Below are positions 47,890 through 59,309 of a stretch of 64,000 bases of DNA, in pieces (position 1 is the first letter of the stretch; every line of letters starts with the position of its first letter). The stretch lies in NCBI RefSeq assembly GCF_003711515.1, contig NW_021167084.1:1033811-1097810 (forward strand). The letters are read 5' to 3'. The position numbers and the translations under genes were made by a program. The stretch comes from Sodiomyces alkalinus F11. Its lineage: Eukaryota > Ascomycota > Sordariomycetes > Glomerellales > Plectosphaerellaceae. The notes below the pieces were generated by a model. The model had not been told where the DNA came from and did no database searches. It was given only the letters and a program-made list of their open reading frames with translations.

Positions 47890-49780
47890 GTTAGAAAAGC
47901 TAGACCCCGAAGATAAATATCACGGAGTAAAACCTAGGACCGCTACTACCCTCTTATTAAAGACCTTATTGCTCTTATTAAGATAAAATAATATACAAAA
48001 TAACCTGGCGAATATCTAGAATACCTATAGGATTTTCTTACTAGACTATTACTTCGAAGAACCTTTCCCTAAACGCCTTAACCCTATTATTATTACTCAC
48101 CCACTCCCTTATACTTATACCTATAATACTATAGATACTTAGATTTAGTATCGCGAGCTTACCCCCGTTATCGTTAATAGCGACTCTAATAATAAGGATC
48201 CCTCGCCGGCTATTCCCCCTATTCTCACGGCCGTTACTTCTACTACCCATAATTAGGGGAACCACGATATCGGGGCTATAGCCTTATCTGCGCCCGCTTC
48301 TAGGCCGACTACTACGTTTACTATAGCTCCGAATACTATTTCGATAACTACCCCTAATACTACCCCTATTATTACCCCTAGATTAGCCTTTAGATCTACC
48401 CCTGCTCCTAGATCGACTACTATCACTGTCTAGCCTGCCTTTACTACCTAGTCCGCTTCGAATACTCCTACTACTGCCGCCCCTAAGCGTTAGTAATCCT
48501 CTACCACCACTAAAACCCTAATTAAGCTACTATAGACTCTAATAAATTATAACTAAGAGAGTATTATCGCTAAGGTCGTTAAAGTCTTACCTCCTATTAC
48601 TACTACGTTAAGAGCACCCCTAAATCCCCTTATTACTAGAGCTCTCCGCTTTAGTAGTAAGTCCCTCTCTACGGTATTTTAGTAGTATAATAACTATACT
48701 AAGCTTAACCGCCTTAGTAAAGCCGATAAGATTACCTACGTTAACCTATACACGGATACGGTTATTTATCCCGCTATTAAATACTTAGTTAAAGAGGTTT
48801 AAGCCGCGAAAAGTAATTAGTCTAATCTAATTAAGAAGCTCATTAAAGAGTACTCTTATCTAGATTCTAACTACTAACTTAACTTCTCTTATAAGGCTTA
48901 TTAGCTTAGGGTAAAATATAAGATATATAAGACTAATAGCATTTATTAGGTTCAGGACATACTATAGTAAATCACTATCTAAAAGGCTAAGGCCCAGTGG
49001 GTTCAAGACACTTTTATTAAGGACTCTGAGCTTTACGGTATCGTTCTTACTATTCTGTTTAAGGGTATGTATATGTTTATTGCTAATAAGCTTAAGATCC
49101 GAGGCACCGATTTAAGAAAGATAGTTCAAAGCTATAGGCTCCTTTCGGAACTACTACACGCATAGTCTATAGATATTTAGGAAGTAAAGGGTAAGGCTAT
49201 AAACGGAGACGCTATACTAGGTATAGCGAAGTCTAATTAGTCTAATAATACCGCTTTCTAGCCTACTATCTTAAGGCGGCCTATTATAGTCTAGGAGTTT
49301 ATAGTCTTTTAATTAGATATAGATATACTCGCCGACCTCCTTAAGAAGTATACTATTTCTTTTATTTATAATAGAGCTAAAGGCGTTAGAGGTATTACTA
49401 CCTAAGTACTCGCCCTATCTAAGAGGATAGGCACGGAAAAGGTTTAAGCCCTCCTTACTATAAAGTCTAATCTAAAAGACACCTTTTATACCTTCCCTAA
49501 TATCAAAGGTATCTTTATATAGAGTGGTATAATAGTGATTAACCGATATATCCCTAAGTGAATAGTGGTTTATCTATAGGTGAGGGGTCTTAGAATGCTT
49601 AGATTATTCGTTACCCGCCTTAAGAAAGAGGTTCCAAACGCTCCTTTTATAGCTATCCGGGGTCTAATTAGAATTCTCCTATCTATCCCCGGCTAACTCC
49701 CTTGATATAAGACTATTATACCTGATATCTTAACCTTTATCCTCTTATTAACTCTTAGTGGTCCTACCTCTAACTTCCTA
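47890..49780 (+). pseudogene. Gag-like frame downstream of the LTR at 47.6 kb, unidentified
   Basis: The plus-strand frame can be traced for about 1.9 kb with stops at former Gln/Trp codons. A Thr/Pro-rich middle (48,290-48,480) follows an acidic start (KLDPEDKYHGVKPR near 47,895). A long helical part then runs from about 48,520 (RAPLNPLITRALRFSSKSLS; KADKITYVNLYTDTVIYPAI; GTDLRKIVQSYRLLSELLHA) to 49,700. Position right after an LTR and low complexity followed by a helical domain suggest Gag. No zinc knuckle or pol domains were recognised. The family is unknown to me. Confidence 0.45.
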
Positions 49781-49795
49781 TAGCCTAATATCTAG

Positions 49796-50200
49796 GAATC
49801 TAGATATAGCCTCGGCCGTTCTAGGTTACAGTAATATCTCTCGTGGATACTATCCCTTAGCTATATAATAGCGAGACTATAGCGACGACCTATTAATTCT
49901 AGGTATACCTACTACTAGACAGGCCCTTCTAGATTATAGACCTAAGTCGTATAGATACTATCTCTTAGCTATAAAATAGCGATACTAAGGCGACGACCTA
50001 TTAATTCCTAATATATCTGCTACTAGTAGGCAGGCCCTTTAAGGTCGTGGATATAAGTCTTATGGATACTATCCCTTAGCTATATAATAGCGAGACTATA
50101 GCGATAACCTATTAATTCCAGGTATACCTGCTATTAGATAGGCCTTTCTAGATCGTGGATATAAGTCTTATAGATACTATCCCTTAGCTATACTATTAAG
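49796..50200. repeat. Tandem repeat, period 108-111 bp, about 3.5 units
   Basis: GATACTATC(C/T)CTTAG recurs at 49,846, 49,954, 50,065 and 50,173, each followed by CTAT(A)TAATAGCGA and CGACCTATTAATTC blocks. Units differ mainly by RIP-type transitions. It lies at the 3' end of the Gag-like frame. Confidence 0.85.
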
Positions 50201-51085
50201 ATAGTGCCGTATTAATAACCGGTTAATCCGTGATATATCTACTATTATTAACCCGATAAGCTAAGTATATCTTATCGTCCCTTACTTAGTATATCCGTGA
50301 TATAATGCCCCTCCGTGAAGCGCCTATCCTTAGGCGGCTATTAGACGAAGGGGGAATCTAGTAACTATAGTAGGCTATATAGTATTTAGTTAATAAGTGA
50401 TTTATTCACGAATAATAGTATTCCCTTAGAGATAAGAACCTATCGTGGGTTAGTAGTTATCCCGTTATAAAGCACCTTAAAGGTATCTAGTTCAAAATCC
50501 TTTATTAATTTATCCTCTTAACTAAGTGTATTATTTATATCTTAAAGAGTTATAGGGCTTTATTAGTTAGATAGTCTATAAATAATAGCCTTTTAGTAAC
50601 TATTATATAGGTGGTTAATACCTTAGCCCCCTTTATTTTATAAATATAGTAACTTAGGGAGGTAAGTGCTCTTACCTATTACTTAATAAGATAAAATAGA
50701 AGGCACGGCGGCCCTATAAGCCGTAGATATTATCCTATACCTTCTAAAATCTTATAGTCGTCTTCCTATTCTTCTTAAGCTATTATAATAACCTTAGTTT
50801 TTAGGTTATAGCAGGTAAGTTAAATCCCGGCTATAACGCTATTAATCTTCTATCGCTTTAAGCGTCGACGAAAATCAGCGCCCTTACGTTTCTTAGTTAT
50901 AAACTCGGCGTTATATCCGTTATTAATAGTTAGATATTAGCAAATAGCCATTAACGATACCCCTAGTTAACTAATTCTCTTTTTATAATACTATAATTCC
51001 TCCTATAAGGCCTTCTTTACCTTCTCTACGCTCTTATCTTCGTCGGGAGACTAATAATTCTATAGCTCGCCGTTAATTCGTTAAT
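50201..51085. other. RIP-mutated DNA without recognisable gene
   Basis: The composition is like that of the neighbouring relics, with short frames only. I see no motif, repeat partner or RNA gene here. Confidence 0.5.
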
Positions 51086-52240
51086 ATACCTCCTAAAACG
51101 GCTTTAAAGAACACCGCCGCTATTAGCGCTAGTGGTAGTGCCCCCGCCGCGGGTAGTAAGCGAAAGGCTAGGAGTGCTACTAAAAGGGCCCCTAAGCGCG
51201 CGAAGACTACCGGCGGTAATACTACTATTAGCGGTAGTAGTGGTGGTAGTATAACGTTATCGCCCGCTAATTCCTTAGAAACTAATAATAACTCTACTAC
51301 TTCCGTTCTTACCGCTCCTAAGATAGTTTTAATACCCGTTCCGTCTATAACTCCCCCTATTACGCCTCCGACCGCTCCTCCTATTACTCTATTAACGCCT
51401 AGTAATCCGATAACTACTCCTCGGCCCGTTATGGGCAGAGATATAAAGGATATAGGTTATAGCGGTCCCCTATAGGAACTATACAACCGTTACGCCCGCT
51501 ATTAGTATACTAAGACTAATTTCACCGCTACCCCCGTTATGTTCCGCTTATACCGCTTTACCGAAAGTAAGTTAACCCTTTAGTAATTCTTTAGCGAGCG
51601 ATAGCTAATATAACTATATTCGTAGAATAATCCGCTAAATATAATTACTACTAAACGTAAGGTAGTAAGCCTTATAATAAGGTAAGCCCTATACCCTTTT
51701 CCTGCTATAACCGCTCCGCGGCCGACTAATAAGTTATAGTTACCTATTAATACTTGTAAATTAGCTCGATTAATATAGAATAATATTATAAGAGCTTTTA
51801 ATAAAAACCGTAGCTTTATATTAGGTGAACGGCGGTTATTAACGGAAGCCCGGGCTCGGCTTAGGGCACTCGTGGCTAATTAAAATAAGGCCTATAATTA
51901 AATCCCCCGGGCTAAGCGGTTAGTTTATCGGTAGCGCGAGGTTAAAGCTAACTCGTAACTAAAAGCTTCTAAAGATCATAACCACCTTTTAGGCTGCCTT
52001 ATAGTGGCTATAGAATAATACGTTATAGAAAGTCGTATAACTAATAGTTTATTATAAGAGTTGGTTTAAAGTAATAAGGATTTAGTTAATAAGTTAGCGG
52101 TCGTCGTTAAGTAATTTAGCGGTAGTAATAAGGAGGTAGGCGGTAATAGCTAAGGCGGCGGGTTAAATACGGGGGTCGAACTAGATAATCTCCTAGCTAC
52201 TATACCGGCTTAAAGGAATATGGTTTAGACGTAGTTAATT
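51086..52240 (+). pseudogene. RIP-broken Ser/Thr/Pro-rich ORF of unknown family
   Basis: The frame opens with ATA-CCT-CCT, probably a former ATG (TG to TA), and stays open for about 125 codons. It has a basic N-terminus (SKRKARSATKRAPKRAKTT), a Gly/Ser stretch, then a Pro/Thr-rich part. It continues, with stops, through ELYNRYARY and MFRLYRFTESKLTL near 51,480-51,580. It could be ORF1/Gag of a retroelement; no catalytic motif is visible. A T-rich pyrimidine tract follows at about 52,262-52,330. Confidence 0.4.
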
Positions 52241-52379
52241 TAGGGTTAGCCGCTTTAGTCCCCCCTTTTATATAGGGGTTTTTCTTTCTATTTTTACTTC
52301 TAGTTTCTTTTTCTTTTTTTCTTTTTACTTATTAGGGAAAATAGTAAGGAGAGGCCTATTAGGTAATAGAATAAATAAC

Positions 52380-53280
52380 TTTTTTATACGGAAATTAATT
52401 ATAAGTCGGCTAGTTCCTAATCGCTAACTAGTTATATATTCTTTAGTAGTAGCGATCGAGAAGATTATTCGGTAAATTTCTTTTCGGTTCTTATATATTT
52501 TCCTTATAGCTATAGTCCGCCCACTTAATAAGATACTATCGGCGATTACCGTTATAATAATAGGCGAGGATATCTTCGACCTTATACTTATCTAACTCTT
52601 ATAGTTCGATATCTATATCCTTAGGAACCGGCGACTTACTATTACGGGATTACTAGGGTTTTAGTAGAGAAACTAGAAATATATTATAGATCTTTAATTT
52701 TAGTAGTAAGTCTAGTTTATATACTAGGCCGTGCTAGCTCATAACCTTAGTGATACGGTAAGGTCCTAAGAACTTATCGGATAGTTTACGGTTAGGCCGC
52801 CGCTAGCGAATATTTTTAGCGGAAAGTAGTATATACTTATCCTTACTAAAGCGTTTCTAAACACGGCCCTTATTATAATAGCCCTCGTATATAGCCTATA
52901 CCTTCCGAATTAGGGCGTTTATTACTTCTCGGTTAGCTAATAAGTATTAAACTCGCTGTTCTATAGTAGCTAACTTAGACTCCCCTTTTAGCTAAGATTA
53001 TAACTTATATAGTCCGCGTAGATTATAATCTATAAGTAAGACAGCCGGCGTATTATTTATAGTTAAGTGCTAGGAGGTATTATAGACGAATTAGGCGAGT
53101 AGGAGCGTATCTACCTAATTATTCTACTTAAATATATAAAATGTATATAGGTAATACTGGAGACTCTAGTTTTAGCGTTCTGTCTAATTATCCGTCTATA
53201 GGTGCTAGGCCATTAATAGCCGCTTATTTACCCCGAGGTATATATAGAGTATCTTCTAGAACCGGCTTATAAATAGTAAT
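52380..53280 (-). pseudogene. Ty3/Gypsy (chromovirus-type) integrase C-terminus and chromodomain relic
   Basis: Minus-strand reading from 53,000 gives FSKDKYILLSAKNIR, then RRPNRKLSDKFLGPYRITKV, the usual GPF-like integrase C-terminal block. VSLLKP follows, and then YKVEDILAYYNGNRR with YLIKWADYSYKENI near 52,580-52,490, which matches a chromodomain (EVEDIL...YLVKWxGY). Stops are former Trp/Gln. Family members use the chromodomain to target heterochromatin. The upstream pol part is not here; LINE copy 3 begins at 53,285. Confidence 0.75.
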
Positions 53281-53284
53281 CCTT

Positions 53285-56200
53285 AGTCGGAGATAAGGCC
53301 GCGCCGTGCGGTTATAGGGGCACCCCTAAACGGCTATCCACCCCTTAGTAGAATACGGAGCTAAACGCCCTTACCTAGGAAATAAGGCGCCTCTACCGTA
53401 GATATATATCCAGGAAATCCTGGAACCGATAGGACGAGTTCTAGGAAGCGGAGAGGCGCCGGGATAAGGCTATAGCGGTAGCGAAGCGGATATACTAACG
53501 GTACTTACTTTACTTAACCGGAAAGGACGATAGCCTTTTTTAGCAGCTATAGAAATAGGTATAAACTAAAAGGGGCGTATTACCGGACCCCCTATCAGTG
53601 CTATTACTATACCAAGATAATAATACTTACCCGGTAACTATACACGTAGGGAAGGCCAAGGTCCTAAACCAGAAATTCTTCCCCCCCCCCCTCCTTACTA
53701 TCCCTAGGCCTTTAGGCGCGGAATCCCCCCCGGGGTAGAATATTCGCTAAGATATTACCGTAGCGGATATACAGGGGCGCTTTAAGAAGATAAAACCCTA
53801 AGCGGTACTAGGCCCCGACGGACTCCTAGTAAGGCTTCTAAAGGTATATAGACCCCCCTTATACTAAAGACTTAGCGCTATCTTTATAGCGTGCCTTAAA
53901 GCGAGCTATTACCCGAGGAGGTACCGCTACGCTACCGTGGTAATCCTTAAGAAGGAAGGCCGGCCGCCGGCCGATTACGGGATAGTAAAGGGCTAGCGAC
54001 CGATATTACTCCTTTATATAATAGGTAAGGTCCTTAAGGGGATACTAGCTAACTGGATCGTGACTATAGCGGAGGAGTATCGGCTCCTCCCGGAGGGATA
54101 AATAAGTAACCGGATAAGGCGAAGTATAGAAATAGTAGTATACAGAACCACGGAGGCTATAAGGGCGAGCTAGGCCTATAGCGGCACCGCTTTAATACTC
54201 TAATTAGATATTAAAGGCGCCTTTAATACTATCCCCTATTTCCGCCTTATCGAGGTGCTTAAAAGGAAAGGCTACCCCCGGTGGCTTAATACCCTAATTA
54301 ATAGCTTCCTCTAGGACGGTATAGCCTAGCTATTACTTAATAGCGAAACGGCCCCCCCGCGGTACCTCCGCGGGGGTATACTATAAGGCTCCCCGATCTC
54401 CTCTATCCTTTTTATCCTCTATATCTCTACTCTATACGAAAAGCTAAAAAGGGTCCTTAAAATAATAGTAATAGGTTTTACCGATAATATAAATATTATC
54501 GCCTTCAGTAGGATAAAGGTATAGACGCGGTAACTCCTTACCGCCGCGTAGAGGATATATCTAGAATAAGAGATAGCGAGCGGACTATAGTTCGAATTAG
54601 CTAAGTATATCTATATCCCCTTCACGAAATCACGCTAACCCTTACCTACCCCGCTCCCCCTTAATACTATTTCGGTACCGGTAGCGGAGGCGATAAAGTT
54701 CTTAGGCGTTTAGCTTAATAGGAAGCTTAACTTCCAATAAAACACTAAAGAGGTAAAAAGCCGCCTAACCACTTAGATATACGCCCTCTTAAGGCTTAGC
54801 GTGGTAGCGTAGGGGTATAGCTTCGCGGACGTAAAAAGAGTATACCTTATAGTAATACGACTAGTAATTACCTACTACGCTTCGACCGTTTATAAGATAG
54901 GGGCTAGCCCCCGGTAAGGCCCTGTAGCGGTATTTAGAATAGTATAGAACCGGTGCCTCCGATTAGTGGCCGGAGCCTATAAAGCCACGCCGGTTAGGGT
55001 CCTCGAAAAAAAGACCTTTATCCCCCCCCCTTAATCTATACCTTATAAGCCTTAGTGCCCGGAAGGTCCGCTAGATATAAAAGGAGGGAACCGAAGATAA
55101 AATATTAGCCGGAGTATACACTATAGTAAAAGCCCTAGCGGTACCGAATCGGTATTCTAGGACCTATACGGCCCTCGCGTAGATAGCCTAACTTAACGCC
55201 CTAATAACCTAAGCCGGAAATATAGCCCTGAGAAAAGCCCTTATAAAGGATTAGGCTTAAACCTAGGTAGAGTCACGGAGGCTATACACCTACGCCGTAA
55301 CAGTATTAAGCCACCCCCTAATATAACGCTCCCTCCGGAAATATAAAGGACTCCTAAAGCTATAGAGCGCCGTACTTACCTACATTAGAATAGAAAAGCT
55401 AGGCCTATAAGTCTTCTTAGTAAAAGCGAGGGTACTAGGATTTCTAATAACGCGGTGCCCTTATAGTAACGGGGGGGTAGAAAGAGCGGAGTATATAGTA
55501 CTCTAATACTAGGATATAACTGAGGAAAAGCCTAAGGAGCTTTTTAGTACTATAGGGAGACTACTCACGACTAAAGGGGATCTATACAATATACTAGACC
55601 ACGACACGGAAGCCGGGGTAGTTATAAGGTGGTTTCTATAACAGAAAAGGCTTAAGGACTTCCGCCTTGCCCTTAAAGTTATAGAGGCCTATAAAGATAT
55701 CCGCGATACCGAAGGGGGACTATATCGGGGATAAGGTAGTATAACGACTAATTAAGTATTAGGATAAGGGCCCTATAAGCCGGGGCCCTAGCGGTATTAA
55801 TACGGTACTATCACGAAACCGATTAGCCCGTATCGTTATTACCTCCCTCGGAGGTATTAATACCGCTTTTAATATACTTAAGACCCTGCTAGGCTAGTTA
55901 GCTAATACCGCTAGGGAGCTATAGCAGGATTAGGGGGGAGCCACTTATAAGGTATTCTAGGATAAGGTCTATTTTACCCTCTAAACACCTTATCTAATAA
56001 GATAACTCCTACACCTTTACCGATATAGTGCCGCTACGACTATAACCGGAAAGTAACGCCCGGTTTAGGGCCCGGCTAAAAGACCGGGACACCGTCCCTA
56101 AGCGCTCCTTAGCCTATAACTTATTAGCATAGAACTGCTATAGTATTAAAAGGGAATACCTATAATAGCGATACCCGCGCTACTAGCGGCCTTTACCGCC

Positions 56201-57421
56201 ACGTACGCCTAGTAGATATCTATAAGACGTTACTACTACTTCTTAATAGCGGAGGGGACCTATTAAACTATTAGCTATATCCACCCTAACGCTTATACGA
56301 TACCGCCGCGGCACTTAGGCGACTTATATCCTTACACGGACGGCGACTATTAGTATACTAGTAATAGGCCACGCCTATTCCCGTGGTATTAGTGTAGGCT
56401 TCTATATTATCGGGGTAAATACCTAAACGCTTACTATAACGAATATAACTACCCTATATCAGCGCTACGATACTACTCCGATACCACTGAAGGCTATATA
56501 CGGTATAATATAAACTATACCGCGCTTATAGCGGCGATTATTATTATTAGTATTATTATTACTAGGAGACGATATCTACGACTATTAGCACGCTATTACT
56601 AAGGCACCGCTACGCTATAAAGGGAACTTATATTACGTTATTACTTCGGATTACTTATATATATATATAAATCGCTACTATACTACCTAATTAACCCTAT
56701 ACTACTACGCTACCGCGACGCTATCTATAAAGCACCTATAGTTAAAATATAATAGGAGTATAATGAAAAAACTAAAGGGGTATACTAGTTAGTATAGGCC
56801 GTAACGATATACCTATGAGACTATTAGCGGGAATAGATCGGGGAAAACCTATAACGAACTTATTAGCATTATAAGGGGAAGAGGGAGGATTAAGGTATAA
56901 AGGCCTCGGAGGATATTAACTATCTAATTCCTATAATAGGGTAAGGCCCTATTCCCCCTACCTACCGCCGGATATAGTAGGAACCTACATAAGGGAGGTA
57001 GGAGGCGCCTACCTCCCCTACTCTTTTTATTAACCGAGTAAAAGAAATAAAGACATAATCCTCGGGGACGTAGGGAGGCCGAGGCTAAACGGCCGTGGCC
57101 TTCGCACCGCGGAGGCGTGGCGGCACCCCCTTAGCCCCTACTCCGCCGCTAACGATTAGCTTAGGCTAACCTACCTAACCCCAGCCTACTATACTTCCCG
57201 TTAGCCACTAGCCCAAAGGTATGATCTAGATATATAGCAGAGGCGAACCGGGGCTATATCGGCCCCGTAACGGCACTACTCCACCTAAGGAAGTGTATAG
57301 GGGTTTTCCCCGGGTTTTACCCGGGTTTTCCCCCCTATAGCCACCCGAGAAGGACCGCATAGCCTAAAAAGGCTCTTATAGATTAATTAGGATAGCGGAG
57401 TAAGATCGATAATAATAATAA
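53285..57421 (+). mobile_element. Tad-like LINE, copy 3, 5'-truncated
   Basis: It begins at the point matching about 21,050 of copy 2, upstream of the RT domain. RT motifs lie at about 54,200 (LDIKGAFN), 54,370 (GGVL-stop-GSP) and 54,475 (FTDN for FxDD). The 3' end, with CGGGTTTTACCCGGG near 57,320 and a GATAATAATAAT tail at about 57,409-57,421, equals copy 1. RIP saturation is comparable with copies 1 and 2. Confidence 0.85.
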
Positions 57422-57429
57422 TATAATAA

Positions 57430-59040
57430 CTACGACTATAAAATATACTAATTTATACTAACCACTGATATTTTTAGAAAGACCGGACGATATTGGATAA
57501 TTCCTAAATAGAAGCGCTTAAGGCTCTAAAGAAAGAGGAGGATAGTATTACTAGTATAGCCGAGGTTACGACGAAAAGGCTATAGAAGCCTAAGAGGAGG
57601 AAGTCCTAGGATCTTATTAAAGAAGCGTACTATCCCCTTAATCCCGAAGACGTCTTTACTATATAGAAGCTTAAGGCTTTTAAGGTTTATTCTTTTAACG
57701 GTATTCTGTTTAATAAAAGTATCCCTAATAAAGACGCCTACTAAAAAAAGAATATCCTCGTAGAAATTAAAAAGAAAGACTAAGAGCTAGAATATAAGGG
57801 GTTTATTAGCCTAATTAAACTAAAGGTTTCTAAAATCATACCCCGTTCGTGCCTTATACCCGAAAGACTTAATACTATCCTAAAGACCGTCGACTACTTA
57901 ATCCCTAAGGAAACGGAGCTACGAATAAAGGTCCTCCTAAACCGCGAGGTAGCTATTACGTGGGATTAAACTAAGTAGGGCCGCCTTCACGAATAAGTAG
58001 CCCCTTTATAGAAGATTCGGGCGGTTACTTATAAGGCGTAGTAAGCGAAAGGGATCCCTATCCCTAAGGCTCTAAAGTCTATAATCGTGCAGATAATAAA
58101 GGACCGCCTTAAGAAAGGTATAATCGAGGAGAGCTATATAGCCTATTATAGCCCCTGGGTCCTAGTTAAGAAAAAGGACGGTAATATACGGCTTATTAAC
58201 TCGGCTACTAAGATTAACGTAATAACCCTTGAATATACATTTATACTACCTAAGGCCGATAACGTCTCCGAGGATTTCGCTATATATAAGCTCATATCCC
58301 TCTTAGACCTTTTCTCCCGGCTACGATTAGGTTACCCTTAATAAGAAATCTTAAGACCTAACTACCCTTATAACTATTATTAGACGCTTTACTATATATA
58401 CCCTTCCTTAGGGGGCTATTAACTTAGTGGCTTAGTTTATACATATTATAACCCGTATCCTTTACGACCGTATTCCCTAATACTATAAAATAATACTATA
58501 AACCCTTTATTAACGATATTATAGTAAAAAGACTAATAACTACCTATAAAGATACCCTAATTAGACCTAGAATTCGCCGTTTTACAGCTAAGTATATCGC
58601 TAATATTGATAAAGTGCTTCTTAATATAGAGTTAGCTAAAGGCATTATCGTAGGTATTAAAAGCTAGTGGTATTAGAAAGCGGCTATTATCGTAGGCTAT
58701 ATTTATAGCACTAATAGTTATTCCCCTAAGGAGGCTAAGATTATAAAGGTCCGAGAGTAGGAGAGGTATAGTATAGTTTCTAATATTTATTCGTTCCTCG
58801 GTCTCTCTACTTTTTACTAAGTCTAGATCCATAAGTTCGCTATTATCGCTAAACTCCTAACCGATCTATTACGGAAGAACACTGCCTTTAAGTAGGTGGA
58901 GCCCTAATACTATACTATAAACGCCCTTAAGAAAGCTCTTACTACTACCCCTATCCTAATCACTATCTAGTACGATAAAGGCGTAGGTGTGATGGCTTAT
59001 CAAAAGTTATTCACGTATTAAGGCCGAAAATATAGATTAT
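57430..59040 (+). pseudogene. Ty3/Gypsy reverse transcriptase relic
   Basis: An upstream pol linker (57,460-58,080) leads into the RT: IPIPKALKSIIVQIIKDRLK, SPWVLVKKKDGNIRLINSAT and LISLLDLFS at 58,060-58,315. The frame then fills with stops. FINDI near 58,510 replaces the expected FIDDI by a G-to-A change. The RNase H side starts near 58,800 (HKFAIIAKLL; ALKKALTTTPILITI) and fades by about 59,040. It may be the other part of the element whose integrase/chromodomain lies inverted at 52.4-53.3 kb; direct linkage is not shown. Confidence 0.75.
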
Positions 59041-59309
59041 TCGAACTAAAGAAGGAAAGGAGGAAGGAAAAGCCTACGCGGTATATAGGCGGCTAAGTCT
59101 ATAAAGGATCGCACGGGCCTCGCTAGGAGGTTCGTGCTTCTTAGTCCTGGCTATTACCGGGGATTATTTCGTGGGCTATAGCCCGTAATACACCCCCCCC
59201 CCCCGCCGGGAGCGAGGTCGCGGTTATATCGTGGTTATCCGGTTATAACCTCGTATTACCCTAGCCTCCCCGCGTATAATCTAAACATAGCCTCCTTTAT
59301 TCGATTCCC
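59041..59309. other. Unassigned 270 bp with a poly-C run
   Basis: CA/TG depletion is milder here. There is a run of about 14 C at 59,191 and a CGGTTATAACC palindrome near 59,240. No gene or clear element was recognised. Confidence 0.4.

Noticed and set aside
49796..50200. CRISPR-like array
   Set aside because: Units are adjacent and about 110 bp with no constant repeat/variable spacer pattern; the host is a fungus.
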